From Acidobacteriaceae bacterium (GTDB taxonomy: Bacteria > Acidobacteriota > Terriglobia > Bryobacterales > Bryobacteraceae), in assembly GCA_019240475.1 (NCBI GenBank), contig JAFAYI010000029.1, forward strand, positions 186,001 to 250,000: DNA of 64,000 bases, written 5' to 3'. The notes beneath the pieces are model-generated. The model did not search any database. It saw nothing but the letters and a program-made list of their open reading frames with translations, and had not been told where the DNA came from. Both the position numbers and the translations under genes were made by a program. This document shows, one piece after another, positions 46,263-55,263 of the stretch (position 1 is its first letter; every line of letters begins with the position of its first letter).

Positions 46263-46502
46263 TTAGGCGCCGCTGGCGGCCGCGGGCGCGGCTTTCTTGC
46301 GGGCGGCACGCCGCTTCTCTACAGGAGGTTGGCGATCGCTTTTCTTGAGCGATGGAAGGACGATGGAGGTGACGAATTTTTTCTCGCCATGGTCGTCGAA
46401 CTTAATCACGATGTAGTCTTCGTTGCAGGACATCACGGAGCCTAGACCGAACTTTCCATGTTCAACCTGGGCGCCTTGTGCGAATGCCGGTTTGTTGGCC
46501 AT
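46263..46502 (-). CDS. Small Tudor/CarD-like beta-barrel protein with basic tail
   Basis: 79 residues. The first ~50 ([34 protein letters not shown]) match the small SH3/Tudor-like fold found at the end of UvrD/PcrA and in CarD-type RNA polymerase binders. The C-terminal tail is Lys/Arg-rich, then Ala-rich. A nucleic-acid or polymerase contact is inferred. It precedes purQ on the same strand by 14 nt and may be the operon's first gene. Divergent from greA. Confidence 0.72.
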   Translation of the reverse strand: MANKPAFAQGAQVEHGKFGLGSVMSCNEDYIVIKFDDHGEKKFVTSIVLPSLKKSDRQPPVEKRRAARKKAAPAAASGA

Positions 46503-46614
46503 GAGCGGAAGGGAATCCTCTATACGTCATTGTAACAATTCGACTTATGGATTGTCGAATGGGGTGGACAGCAGCCGGTATAATCCCCGGCAGTACCTGC
46601 CGCAAGTAGTTCCA

Positions 46615-46620
46615 TATAAT
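46615..46620 (+). promoter_or_regulatory. TATAAT near greA
   Basis: A TATAAT hexamer ends 14 nt before the greA ATG; another lies at 46579-46584. Either could be the -10 element; no good -35 is seen for the proximal one. Confidence 0.45.
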
Positions 46621-46634
46621 GAGGTAAGCGACGC

Positions 46635-47108
46635 ATGGAGGACTTCAAAAAGAAGCTGCAGGATGAGATAACGGCGCTCGAATACGAACTGCGGAACGAG
46701 CTGCCAAAGGAGATTCTTAAAGCTCGCGCGCATGGGGATCTGAGCGAGAACGCCGAATACCACGCGGCGAAAGAGCGGCAGGCGTGGGTCAACGCGAGGC
46801 TGGGGCAATTGCAGGCCAGGCTGCGTGAATTCTCTATGATCGATTTTTCGCGGATTCCGCGAGATCGGGTTGGGCTCGGCTCGCAGGTGGTGGTGTTCGA
46901 TGTTTACAAAGAAGAAGAGTGTACTTACAACCTGGTCACGAGCGAAGAGGCAGACGTCGCTAACGGGAAAATATCGACAAGCTCGCCGATAGGGAAAGGA
47001 TTGCTGGGCAAGCGCGTGGGGGACACGGTAAAGATTCAAATCCCGGATGGCGTCCGCGAGATGGAGATTTTGAAATTAGTCACGATCCATGACGCGTCGG
47101 GAGCTTAG
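46635..47108 (+). CDS. greA: Transcription elongation factor GreA/GreB
   Basis: 157 residues: N-terminal coiled-coil (~1-75; KKLQDEITALEYELRNELP, ARAHGDLSENAEYHAAKERQ with the acidic tip DLSEN) and a C-terminal FKBP-like domain (SSPIGKGLLGKRVGDTVKI). It stimulates transcript cleavage in stalled RNA polymerase. Co-oriented with the next gene at 12 nt. Confidence 0.93.
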   Translation: MEDFKKKLQDEITALEYELRNELPKEILKARAHGDLSENAEYHAAKERQAWVNARLGQLQARLREFSMIDFSRIPRDRVGLGSQVVVFDVYKEEECTYNLVTSEEADVANGKISTSSPIGKGLLGKRVGDTVKIQIPDGVREMEILKLVTIHDASGA

Positions 47109-47120
47109 GAGTAGCGGCTG

Positions 47121-47759
47121 ATGACATATACACGCGCAATCGGTCTGGCGTCGAACAAAGTTATCCGGCTGATCGTGCGCGGTTTGGCGTTATCGAAGAT
47201 CAACCCAAACGTACTTACGTTTCTTGGGCTGGTGATCAATATGGCCGCGGCCACGTACCTCGCCTTCGGGCACTTTCGAACGGCCGGGTTCGTGATTATC
47301 TTCGCGGGGCTGTTCGATATGGTGGATGGCCGCGTTGCTAGGGCCACAAAAAAAGTGACTGCCTTCGGCGGGTTCTTCGATTCGGTGCTGGACCGCTATT
47401 CGGATATCGCGCTGCTGGTAGGACTCCTGGTTTATTACGGCACGATCAACCGCCCGTCATATGTGGTTTTGACAGCGATTGCGATGGCCGCCTCGGTGAT
47501 GATCAGTTATACGCGCTCGCGGGCGGAAAACATTATCCCGACCTGCAAGGTGGGGTTTCTGGAGCGGCCGGAGCGGGTGGTGCTCTTCATTCTGGGCGCA
47601 CTGTTCGATCGCATGGCTCCCGTGCTTTGGATCATCGCGGTATTGGGAAATTTGACCGTAATTCACCGCATGATCTTCACTTACCAGGAAGCTAAGCGTC
47701 TGGAAGACGCGCAATTGCATGCTCGGGCGGTGGCAGCTTCGAGTTCCAGAAGCATGTAA
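47121..47759 (+). CDS. CDP-alcohol phosphatidyltransferase
   Basis: 212 residues with about six membrane helices and the family signature D-x2-DG-x2-AR-x8-G-x3-D-x3-D in LFDMVDGRVARATKKVTAF followed by GGFFDSVLDRYSD. It joins a CDP-diacylglycerol phosphatidyl group to an alcohol such as glycerol-3-phosphate or inositol phosphate; the alcohol cannot be decided. The family also makes other phosphodiester lipids. Twelve nt after greA, likely one operon. Confidence 0.88.
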   Translation: MTYTRAIGLASNKVIRLIVRGLALSKINPNVLTFLGLVINMAAATYLAFGHFRTAGFVIIFAGLFDMVDGRVARATKKVTAFGGFFDSVLDRYSDIALLVGLLVYYGTINRPSYVVLTAIAMAASVMISYTRSRAENIIPTCKVGFLERPERVVLFILGALFDRMAPVLWIIAVLGNLTVIHRMIFTYQEAKRLEDAQLHARAVAASSSRSM

Positions 47760-47783
47760 TTAACGAAGTAGAAGAAGCACCGC

Positions 47784-47812
47784 GGGCCGACTACCGGGAT
47801 GAGTAGCGGCCC
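47784..47812 (+). terminator. GC-rich hairpin after the CDP-alcohol transferase
   Basis: GGGCCG-A-CTAC pairs with GTAG-CGGCCC (10 bp with one bulge, 8-base loop) 25 bases after the stop. No U-tract follows. The rest of the ~280-base gap (47760-48040) shows no gene. Confidence 0.5.
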
Positions 47813-48040
47813 TCGATCCAGTACTAGCGACCCGTAAAACAGTTCTAACAAACGGCGCGTAAGCCGAAAGAGGCGGTAGTTCTCGAAGCGCGCGCCATTC
47901 CGAGGTTTGTATTCCCTACCCGATCCGGCTTAGCTGCGAGGACAGTTATTCGGCCCGCAGCCAATTTAATGAGAGCTAGTGCTTCGACCGAAATTAGCGC
48001 TCGCGGGCTCGGGCCGACGGCAGGGTGAAGTAAGGAGTCT

Positions 48041-48334
48041 CTACTCTTGATTCTTACGGAACGCTGCCCAGCGCTTCTTCTGCGCCGCGGCGATCCGCTT
48101 ACGAGCCTCTGGGCTAAGAACTCGCTTTTTGCGCGTGGCGCCCGAGCTAGAAGAAGCTCCTTTAGCCGGCGACGACGACGAGCTGCCAGTCTGCTTTGGA
48201 GGTCTGCCCACGCGCCGTCCCATCAGCGAGCGTACTTGAGTGATCTGTTCTTCTATCTTTTGTTTTTGCGATTCCAGACCCTGCAGAGCAGCCTCTAGAA
48301 TTTCCGTGTTTGGTGCCGCGGATGTTTTTGCCAT
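48041..48334 (-). CDS. Small AT-hook-like DNA-binding protein
   Basis: 97 residues: an N-terminal coiled coil (~10-38; LEAALQGLESQKQKIEEQI), an AT-hook core GRRVGRPPK, a Ser-rich linker and a basic C-terminal helix LSPEARKRIAAAQKKRWAAF. The AT-hook plus this basic helix suggests a histone-like or nucleoid protein that binds the minor groove. The closing motif recurs in many Acidobacteria proteins I recognise only by pattern. Confidence 0.75.
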   Translation of the reverse strand: MAKTSAAPNTEILEAALQGLESQKQKIEEQITQVRSLMGRRVGRPPKQTGSSSSSPAKGASSSSGATRKKRVLSPEARKRIAAAQKKRWAAFRKNQE

Positions 48335-48381
48335 ATATAAGTTAGTAACACACCCTGAAAAATTTTACTATCCCGACGTAG

Positions 48382-48825
48382 TTACGATTCAGAATCGTAC
48401 ATAATCGTTACAGGACCTTCGTTGACCAATTGCACTTGCATTGGAGCCTGAAATATGCCGGTTGCGACTCGAAATCCTTTTGCCCGACACGCGGACACAA
48501 AGAAGGTATATAGTCTCTCCGCGATATCGGGCTTGGCGGCTTCCGAATAGGAGGGGCGGTTTCCTCGCGTAGAATCGGCATAGAGTGTAAATTGCGATAC
48601 AATGAGTAACTCTCCGGCGACGTCACCTAAGCTGCGGTTCATTCTTCCTTCCGCGTCGGGAAAAATGCGAAGTTGAACGATCTTTTGCGCTACGCGATGG
48701 GCGTGGGACTCTGTATCACAACGACCGACTCCTAGAAAGACGACCAGTCCGCAACCTATCTTACCCGTTACGCAACCATCCACGGTGACGCTCGCCTGTG
48801 AAACTCGCTGCAATAAGGCACGCAT
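48382..48825 (-). CDS. dtd: D-aminoacyl-tRNA deacylase
   Basis: 147 residues from MRALLQRVSQASVTVDG, the standard family start; the 13-residue upstream extension is unlikely. Contains VVFLGVG, GELLIVSQFTLYADSTRGNRP (the SQFTL motif of the active site) and NEGPVTIM near the C-terminus (the cross-subunit GP motif is the related GPVT). It removes D-amino acids from tRNA. Confidence 0.94.
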   Translation of the reverse strand: MRALLQRVSQASVTVDGCVTGKIGCGLVVFLGVGRCDTESHAHRVAQKIVQLRIFPDAEGRMNRSLGDVAGELLIVSQFTLYADSTRGNRPSYSEAAKPDIAERLYTFFVSACRAKGFRVATGIFQAPMQVQLVNEGPVTIMYDSES

Positions 48826-48948
48826 GCTTCCATTGAACGATACCAGCCATTTAGGCGAAGGCATGCTGGGGCATTTTGTAAGATCAAATTAGATCAAGGG
48901 TGTCTGAGGATCGCTGAGATTGCGGGCCGCCAAGTCTCACACTCCCAT

Positions 48949-50094
48949 TTGACGGCACAGGATTTGCTACTACAGATTCTTTTTTGGCTATTTATCGCGA
49001 TACCGGTCTACGCCTATATTGGGTACCCGATGACGCTCGTGGTGCTCAGGCGCCTTGTTCACCGCCGAGTGAAGCAAGAAGCGATCACGCCGCGTTTGTC
49101 GCTTTTGATTCCGGCGTTTAATGAGCGCTCTAACATTGAGCCAAAGATACGAAATTCCCTGGCGCTGGACTATCCTCCGGAGCTGCTAGAGATCGTCGTA
49201 GCATGCGACGGATCGACGGACGGCACGCTGCAGCTCGCGAAAGACATGGCCGAGTCGACTGAGAGCGGGGGCCGTGTAAGGGTGCTCGATTTTCCAGTAA
49301 ATCGGGGAAAGATCTTGACATTGAACGCCGCGGTGCGGGAGTTAGCCGGTGAAGTGATCGTTTTTTCGGACGCTTCGGCGATGCTAAACCGGGATGCTCT
49401 CCGGAAACTTATCCGGAACTTCGCGGATCCTAGCGTGGGCGCGGTGAGCGGAAAATATACCGTTGTCAAACCGCACGAGGTAAATATCGGGGCATCAGAA
49501 GATTTCTACTGGAAGTATGAGACGTTCTTGAAAACACAGGAAGCGGAGTTGTCGTCGACCCTGGGAGGCCATGGCCATCTACATGCGATTCGGACCGAAC
49601 TATATCCGTTTCCGCCTTCCGGGACTATCAACGACGATTACATCATCCACGCTTCGGTAATCGCAAAGGGGTGGCGCGCGGTTTACGAGCCGGAGGCGGT
49701 GATTCGCGAAGAGGCTCACGAGATGACCGGATTCGGCCGCCGAGTTCGCATCATGGCCGGTAACATTCAGCAACTAAGGGAGATTAAACCTCTACTGAAG
49801 CCGCTTCGAGCCATGCCGGTATTTTTCTTCCTGTGCCATAAAGGATTGCGATTAGTAGTTCCTTTCGCGATGATTTTGGCTTTCGGCGCGAATTTGTTGT
49901 TATTAGATCGTCCTGTATATGCATTGCTGCTGTGGCTTCAAGTAGCTTTCTACTTACTGGCGGCAGCCGGCGCTGTGGTCCGGCTGAGACCTAAGTTCCT
50001 GATGCTTCCTTATTACTTTTCGATGATCAATGCGGCGGCATTTCTGGGAGCTTATTACGCGTTTACCGGGATGAAACGGATGCCCTGGAAGTAA
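48949..50094 (+). CDS. Family 2 glycosyltransferase with membrane helices
   Basis: A 381-residue GT2: N-terminal TM (~5-30), catalytic domain (~48-270) with LIPAFNERSNI, ACDGSTDGT, NRGKILTLNAAV, FSDASA, GTINDDYIIHA and a final QxxRW-like RRVRIMAGN, then two to four C-terminal helices (~285-370). Similar proteins polymerise or transfer sugars for exopolysaccharide or lipid-linked glycans. The start is TTG; a nearby alternative would only trim the first residues. Confidence 0.87.
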   Translation: MTAQDLLLQILFWLFIAIPVYAYIGYPMTLVVLRRLVHRRVKQEAITPRLSLLIPAFNERSNIEPKIRNSLALDYPPELLEIVVACDGSTDGTLQLAKDMAESTESGGRVRVLDFPVNRGKILTLNAAVRELAGEVIVFSDASAMLNRDALRKLIRNFADPSVGAVSGKYTVVKPHEVNIGASEDFYWKYETFLKTQEAELSSTLGGHGHLHAIRTELYPFPPSGTINDDYIIHASVIAKGWRAVYEPEAVIREEAHEMTGFGRRVRIMAGNIQQLREIKPLLKPLRAMPVFFFLCHKGLRLVVPFAMILAFGANLLLLDRPVYALLLWLQVAFYLLAAAGAVVRLRPKFLMLPYYFSMINAAAFLGAYYAFTGMKRMPWK

Positions 50095-50175
50095 TCGGCT
50101 CGCGCAAATAAAATTCAGCACCACCGAAAGAGTTGGGGACGAACGGCGGCGCAACTCTTCCCGGCCGCTACTTGC

Positions 50176-50181
50176 TATTGT
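50176..50181 (+). promoter_or_regulatory. Putative extended -10 element
   Basis: TGCTATTGT (extended -10 form) with TATTGT ending 6 nt before the TTG start at 50188; no ribosome-binding site between. Confidence 0.4.
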
Positions 50182-50187
50182 CTAGAT

Positions 50188-51963
50188 TTGAAGCGAACAA
50201 GCCAGATTTGGATTTTGCTGGCGGCGAGCGCTTTCGCGTGGGGCGCCTCAACCGCCGCAGAGGCGCCCTGGCGAGTAACGCGCAGCACTCACTTCGAGAT
50301 TTATACGCAAGCCGATGACGGGCAGGCGCACGTGGCCGCGGCGCGCTTCGAGCGGCTATGGACCTTCTTCGAGCAAAGCGGCCTTAGCTCGAACAATGCG
50401 GCGCCTGTTCGCGTAATCGCCTTTCGCTCGCGCGGCGAGTTCGATTCGTATAAGCCTCGCGCGGGCGCGGCAGCGTTTTACGCCGGCACCGAGAGACGCG
50501 ATTACCTGGTGCTTCCGGGGTTACAAAGCGCGAGATTTGTGGCGGCCGCGCATGAATATACTCACGCTCGAATACATGCAAGCGGTTTGAAGCTGCCGCC
50601 GTGGCTGAGCGAAGGGCTGGCGGATTTCTTTTCCACAGTTCGCATCTCGGAGCGAGAGAGCGACTTGGGTGGTGAATTACCGGCGCGAATCGATGTATTG
50701 AGACATAACCGGTGGATGCCAATCTCAGAGCTCTTGGCTTCGCCGGGGCCAAGCGCCCAGTTACAGCTCTCCGGGACGGCTTTGTTCTATGCACAGAGCT
50801 GGGCATTAACGGAAATGCTGGCGCTCTCCGAGGGGTATCAATCCAAATTCTGGGAGTTAGTGAACCGGCTTAGCGCCGGGAGCGCGAGCGCCGGCGAATT
50901 GCAACGCACCTACTCTAAGCCTTTGAGCCAGATAGAAGAAGACCTACGCCGATGGGTTGAGGGAGGCAGGTATAAACAGCTTCGACTGCCCGGCGTGTCT
51001 AGCGGGCCAATCTCCACGACGAGCCAAGCAATTTCCACGCAGCAGGCGGATCTCCTGTTGGCCGATCTCTGCGAGGCAACCGGCGAATTGGATCGCGCGA
51101 AGAAGCTGTATGAGGACTTACTTCGCGAAGCGCCTTCGAATGCAGAGGCATGGGCCGCGCTAGGAGCTATCGCGCTGCGCGAGGGAAAGGCCGTCGAGGC
51201 GCGATCGGATTGGGGGCGCGCCGTCGCGGACGGCTTGAAAGACGCGCGGGTTTGCTATCGCTACGCGCAATTAGAAGATGAAGCGGGCGCAAGCGCGGAA
51301 GAATTGCGTCCGTTGCTGCTGCGGGCGGTGGAGTTAGACCCAGGATTCGACGACGCCCGTTATAAGCTGGCGCTGCTTGAAAGTAATGCCGGGCGGTTTG
51401 AAGCGGCCCTCGTGCAACTGCAAGCCATGCGCCGGGCGACTGGAGCGCGCGCATATGGCTATTGGATGGCAAGCGCGTACGCGCTCGAGGAACTGGGACG
51501 CCGGGAGGAAGGAAAGCGAGCGGCTGCAAAGGCGCTTGAAAACGCAAGTTCGCCCGATGAGCGCGTCCGCGGCGCACAACTTTCGTACCTGTGCGACACC
51601 GATCTAGGCGTCCAGTTTGCGCGAGACGCAAAGGGGCAGTTGCAGATGGAGACAGTACGTGTTCCGCACGGCGCGACCAATCGGAATCCTTTTATTGAGG
51701 CCGGCGACCGAATGATGCGCGTGGAAGGACGGCTGATCGAAATTCGCTGCGAGAGCGGAAAAGCCACGGGGATTACGGTTTCGACGCCGGAAGGCGCTTT
51801 GAAGATTTCGATAACCGACCCGGCCCAGGTTGCGATGCGCAACGCGCCGGCTGAGTTCAACTGCGGCCCCCAAGCGGGGCCGACCGTGATTGTGGATTAC
51901 GCGGCTTCCCCGAAACCCGACGCAACCGCCGCCGGGGCCGCGCGAGGAATCGAATTCCGATAG
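50188..51963 (+). CDS. Secreted HEXXH metallopeptidase-like protein with TPRs
   Basis: A 591-residue protein with a signal peptide (KRTSQIWILLAASAFAWGAS). Residues ~30-260 are a gluzincin-like domain: H122-E123-x-x-H126 in AHEYTHAR and Glu142 in LSEGLADFF, as in peptidase MA/DUF1570-type proteins. Residues ~285-470 are TPR repeats (LCEATGELDRAKKLYEDLL, AWAALGAIALREGKAVEA). The last ~100 residues form a beta-rich domain. It is probably a periplasmic protease or a peptidase-fold binding protein. TTG start near a TATTGT hexamer. Confidence 0.82.
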   Translation: MKRTSQIWILLAASAFAWGASTAAEAPWRVTRSTHFEIYTQADDGQAHVAAARFERLWTFFEQSGLSSNNAAPVRVIAFRSRGEFDSYKPRAGAAAFYAGTERRDYLVLPGLQSARFVAAAHEYTHARIHASGLKLPPWLSEGLADFFSTVRISERESDLGGELPARIDVLRHNRWMPISELLASPGPSAQLQLSGTALFYAQSWALTEMLALSEGYQSKFWELVNRLSAGSASAGELQRTYSKPLSQIEEDLRRWVEGGRYKQLRLPGVSSGPISTTSQAISTQQADLLLADLCEATGELDRAKKLYEDLLREAPSNAEAWAALGAIALREGKAVEARSDWGRAVADGLKDARVCYRYAQLEDEAGASAEELRPLLLRAVELDPGFDDARYKLALLESNAGRFEAALVQLQAMRRATGARAYGYWMASAYALEELGRREEGKRAAAKALENASSPDERVRGAQLSYLCDTDLGVQFARDAKGQLQMETVRVPHGATNRNPFIEAGDRMMRVEGRLIEIRCESGKATGITVSTPEGALKISITDPAQVAMRNAPAEFNCGPQAGPTVIVDYAASPKPDATAAGAARGIEFR

Positions 51964-52058
51964 CGCTGGCGGCTTGTTAACAGTCGGGGGACGGCCGCCG
52001 TCTTCTCCGCGGAACTTCATAAGAGCGATTTCTAGCGAAGTTCAAGAGGAGAATTTCA

Positions 52059-52520
52059 ATGCAACTCAGACGGAAGATGTTAGTCGCCTTGGCGGCGACG
52101 CCGTTGATCGCCGGCGGCTTCGTGCTGCAGATTGGGAAGCCGTCCACGAACCAGGAAGCGTTGTCGAGAAACGCGGCGCTCGTGGTAAGAGGATACGCGT
52201 GCGCGGAAGCGGAGAAGACCAAAGTATCGGGGACCGCAGAGGGCATTGTAGACGGCGCACGGGAAAGCATTCCGCTGAAATTGATTCCGATCTCGGGACA
52301 AGGCATGTACGCGGTCACACAGCAATGGCCTTCCAAGGGTAAGTGGGTGCTGACATTCACGATGACCAATCCGCGATTCGGAGAGCAGAGCGCGATGCTC
52401 AAAGTGGGTGGCGGCGCGGTGAATTGGACGGAGATAACCAGGTTGAGCCGTGCTCCGACAAACGCAGAGGTGGAAGCGGCCCTACAGGAGCGCGCCGAGA
52501 CGGCCCAGGTACAGCGCTAG
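52059..52520 (+). CDS. Secreted protein of unknown function
   Basis: 153 residues with a signal peptide (MQLRRKMLVALAATPLIAGG) and a ribosome site AAGAGGAGA. The mature part is a predicted small beta-sandwich (VVRGYACAEAEKTKVSGTAEGI, GKWVLTFTMTNPRF) ending in a helix. It precedes the ECF sigma gene by 17 nt and may be co-regulated with it. No family recognised. Confidence 0.65.
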   Translation: MQLRRKMLVALAATPLIAGGFVLQIGKPSTNQEALSRNAALVVRGYACAEAEKTKVSGTAEGIVDGARESIPLKLIPISGQGMYAVTQQWPSKGKWVLTFTMTNPRFGEQSAMLKVGGGAVNWTEITRLSRAPTNAEVEAALQERAETAQVQR

Positions 52521-52537
52521 AAGAGTAGGCTGAAGGC

Positions 52538-53086
52538 GTGACCGCGACCACGATCGCACGGCCGGGTTTCGAAGAGGCCGCTTTGGTCCGTGCCGCTCAG
52601 GCGGGCGACCGCGCGGCCTTCGGAACGTTGTACCAGATTTATGCGCGAATGGTGCATGGGGTTCTGCTAGCGCACGTGGCATACAGCGACGCCGAAGACC
52701 TGGTACAAGATGTGTTTCTGCGGGCCATGGAACAGCTTAATGGATTACGGGAACCAGAGGCATTTGGCGGCTGGCTTTGCGCGATTGCGCGGCGCGCGGC
52801 GGCGGACTCGCATCGCAAACGCCGACGCATGGAGCCGCTTCGCCGCGGACCGGTAAGCGCGGCGCAATGGGGCGAAGCGTTTGAAGCGCTGGACGCGATT
52901 CGGGCGCTGCCGGGCGCCTACAGCGAGACGCTCATGCTGCGCCTGGTGGAGGGAATGACGGGACCCGAGATCGCAGCCCGAACGGGGTTGACGCCGGATT
53001 CGGTGCGCGTCAACTTGTGCCGGGGCATGAAACAACTCCGCGAGGCTCTGGGAAGGCCTGTCGATCAAAAGGACACGGAACGATGA
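52538..53086 (+). CDS. ECF sigma factor
   Basis: 182 residues from a GTG start. Sigma region 2 (~15-85; LYQIYARMVHGVLLAHVAYSDAEDLVQDVFLRA, GGWLCAIARRAAADSHR) and region 4 (~110-172; ALPGAYSETLMLRLVEGMTGPEIAARTGLTPDSVRVNL) are clear. It redirects RNA polymerase to a stress or envelope regulon. Its TGA overlaps the ATG of the partner gene (ATGA), the usual arrangement for a sigma/anti-sigma pair. A TAGGCT hexamer ends 6 nt before the start. Confidence 0.93.
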   Translation: MTATTIARPGFEEAALVRAAQAGDRAAFGTLYQIYARMVHGVLLAHVAYSDAEDLVQDVFLRAMEQLNGLREPEAFGGWLCAIARRAAADSHRKRRRMEPLRRGPVSAAQWGEAFEALDAIRALPGAYSETLMLRLVEGMTGPEIAARTGLTPDSVRVNLCRGMKQLREALGRPVDQKDTER

Positions 53087-54051
53087 GCGACGAATATTTG
53101 TGGTCGAGCGAAGGCGAGCCCGATGCTCAAGTTACTCGACTGGAGGGTTTGCTGCGGCCGCTCGCGTACAGCGGGAAGGCGATCGACTTTCATGAACCGA
53201 AGCGAGAGGAGACGGGGCGGCGCGCAGGATGGTTGACGTGGGCGGCTGCAGCGGCCATCGCGGCGGCCGCGTGCCTGGTGGGCTGGAAGATCCAGAGCGC
53301 CCGGAGAGCCGTAGCGTCCTCCTGGACGATGACTTTGAATGGCCGGGCGCCACAGATCGTGCGAAAGGGAGAGACGATTGAGACGGGCAAGAACGGCGGA
53401 GCGCACCTGGAATCGGACTTCGTGGGCGAAGTAGAGGTGGGGCCGGAAACGAAGTTACAGGTGTTGGAAAGCACGCGAGAGGAGCAACGGCTCGCCTTAC
53501 GGCGCGGTACGTTGCACGCTTTCATTTGGGCGCCGGCTCGCGAGTTCGTTGTGGACACACCGGCTGCGCGAACGGTGGATCTAGGTTGCGCCTATAGCTT
53601 GCATGTTGCGCCGGATGGAACGGGGCTGCTGACGGTGGAAGCAGGATGGGTAGCATTCCAATGGCGGAATTTGGAGTCTTTCATACCGGCCGGAGCGGCG
53701 TGCGCCACAAGGCCGGAGCGCGGACCGGGGACGCCGCATTTTGAGGATGCTTCGCCTGAGTTAGAGAAACAACTGGCGCGATTCGATCGGGACGGCGATG
53801 GCGAGGCGTTACGCGACGTGCTGGAGTTATCGCGGCCGCGCGACGCATTGACGTTGTGGCATCTGCTGGGACGAACGCGCGGGGACAAACGCGCGCAGGT
53901 GTTCGATAGGTTTGCCGGGTTAGTGAAACTGCCGGCGACAGTTACACGGGAGAAGATTTTGGAAGGCGATGCGGGCGCGATGGACGCGGCATGGAACGCG
54001 CTTGGCTTCGGGGATACGGATTGGTGGCGAGGATGGAAGCGGCCCTGGTGA
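53083..54051 (+). CDS. FecR-like membrane anti-sigma/regulator
   Basis: 322 residues starting MSDEYLWSSEGEPDAQV, with the ATG overlapping the sigma-factor stop; the longer frame is a shadow. A single membrane helix lies near residues 50-68 (WLTWAAAAAIAAAACLVGW). The periplasmic part has a FecR-like beta domain (~85-215; GETIETGKNGGAHLESD, RGTLHAFIWAPAREFVVDTPAARTVDLG). The N-terminal ~50 residues lack the Cys/His zinc signature of many anti-sigmas. Likely it holds the adjacent ECF sigma. Confidence 0.8.
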   Translation: MSDEYLWSSEGEPDAQVTRLEGLLRPLAYSGKAIDFHEPKREETGRRAGWLTWAAAAAIAAAACLVGWKIQSARRAVASSWTMTLNGRAPQIVRKGETIETGKNGGAHLESDFVGEVEVGPETKLQVLESTREEQRLALRRGTLHAFIWAPAREFVVDTPAARTVDLGCAYSLHVAPDGTGLLTVEAGWVAFQWRNLESFIPAGAACATRPERGPGTPHFEDASPELEKQLARFDRDGDGEALRDVLELSRPRDALTLWHLLGRTRGDKRAQVFDRFAGLVKLPATVTREKILEGDAGAMDAAWNALGFGDTDWWRGWKRPW

Positions 54052-54065
54052 CCGCTCCACCGGGG

Positions 54066-55241
54066 CTATCGAGCGGCCGTCGGATTCTCCGGCTCAAGCC
54101 TGATTAAGACAACTCCGTGGGCGGGAACTTCGGCGATGAATTCGTCGGTCACGCCACCGCGAACGGCGTGAGACCAGAGATCGCGAACGCGAGCCTTACC
54201 CGAGATGCCGATGTCGGACCACTGCGCGGCGACATTGGCGGCCGATTCGCCGCGATTGAAAAGGCCGGCCGCATATGCGCCTCCCGCGAGCGGACGCGCC
54301 CATACCTCCAAATCGCCTTTCTTTGAAACACGCTTCGCTTGTTTTCCTAGCGGGTCCTGATCGATGGCGATCACATCTTTATTGGTCAGAATTTCGAGGA
54401 TGGCGGGCGGCACATCACGAAGATCGTTGCCCGCGAGCAGCGGCGCCGCGAGGAGACTCCAGAGGCTCATGTGCGTGCGGTATTCGGTTTCACTCATCCC
54501 GCCATTGCCGATTTCGAGCATGTCGGGGTCGTTCCAATGGCCGGGGGCCGCGTAGGGCGCGAGATCCAATTGAAGATCGAATCCGATGTGAGACATCGAG
54601 CGCCAGTTGTCGGCGATATCGCCGGTAGTGCGCCACACGTTGCCGCCCACGCCCGGACCCCATTTCCAGACGTCGCGCAGGCCGTATTGGCAAAGACTGA
54701 AGAGGATGGGCCGGCCCGTGGCAACGAGCGCCTGACCCATCTTCGCGTAGACGGCGGGCATCTCATGCGAGTCGTAGACCTTGCTCGCGCTGCACCAATC
54801 GTATTTTAAATAGTCGACGCCCCAAGCCGCATAGGTTTTCGCGTCCTGCTCTTCATGGTGAAAGCTTCCTTCGTAGCCGGCGCAGGTTTTCGGTCCGGGC
54901 GAAGAATAGATGCCGAGCTTCAGGCCTTTGCCGTGGACGTAGTCGGCCAGCGCTTTCATGTCGGGAAATTTAGAATTTGTCTGAATGTTGCCCTGCTCGT
55001 CGCGTCCCGCTTCCCAGGTATCATCGATGTTGACGTAAACGTAGCCTGCGTCCTTCATTCCGTTCTTGACCATGGCGTCGGCAACTTCCCGGATGAGCGC
55101 GTCGGAAACGCGCTTCTCGAATTTATTCCAACTGTTCCATCCCATGGGCGGTGTTTTCGCCAAGCCGTTGTAGGGGACGTCGGCGGCAGGCAATAGGGCG
55201 CTCAACGACATCAAAGCAAGCGCAAGGAGATTATGTCTCAT
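54066..55241 (-). CDS. Alpha-galactosidase, GH27
   Basis: 391 residues from MRHNLLALALMSLSALLPAADV, a signal peptide; the longer frame is a shadow of the phosphoesterase gene. GH27 blocks: KTPPMGWNSWNKF, NIDDTWEAGRD, LGIYSSPGPKTCAGYEGS, the catalytic nucleophile Asp in YLKYDWCSA and the acid/base Asp in HWNDPDMLEIGNGG. A C-terminal beta-sandwich follows. It removes terminal alpha-galactose from plant oligosaccharides such as galactomannan. A TAGAAT hexamer ends 10 nt before the ATG. Confidence 0.93.
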   Translation of the reverse strand: MRHNLLALALMSLSALLPAADVPYNGLAKTPPMGWNSWNKFEKRVSDALIREVADAMVKNGMKDAGYVYVNIDDTWEAGRDEQGNIQTNSKFPDMKALADYVHGKGLKLGIYSSPGPKTCAGYEGSFHHEEQDAKTYAAWGVDYLKYDWCSASKVYDSHEMPAVYAKMGQALVATGRPILFSLCQYGLRDVWKWGPGVGGNVWRTTGDIADNWRSMSHIGFDLQLDLAPYAAPGHWNDPDMLEIGNGGMSETEYRTHMSLWSLLAAPLLAGNDLRDVPPAILEILTNKDVIAIDQDPLGKQAKRVSKKGDLEVWARPLAGGAYAAGLFNRGESAANVAAQWSDIGISGKARVRDLWSHAVRGGVTDEFIAEVPAHGVVLIRLEPENPTAAR

Positions 55242-55263
55242 AGCCGTGAGCATTCTATCGCGG

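Noticed and set aside
47760-48040. Structured noncoding RNA after the CDP-alcohol transferase
   Set aside because: Only one clear hairpin was found; nothing matches a known RNA family.
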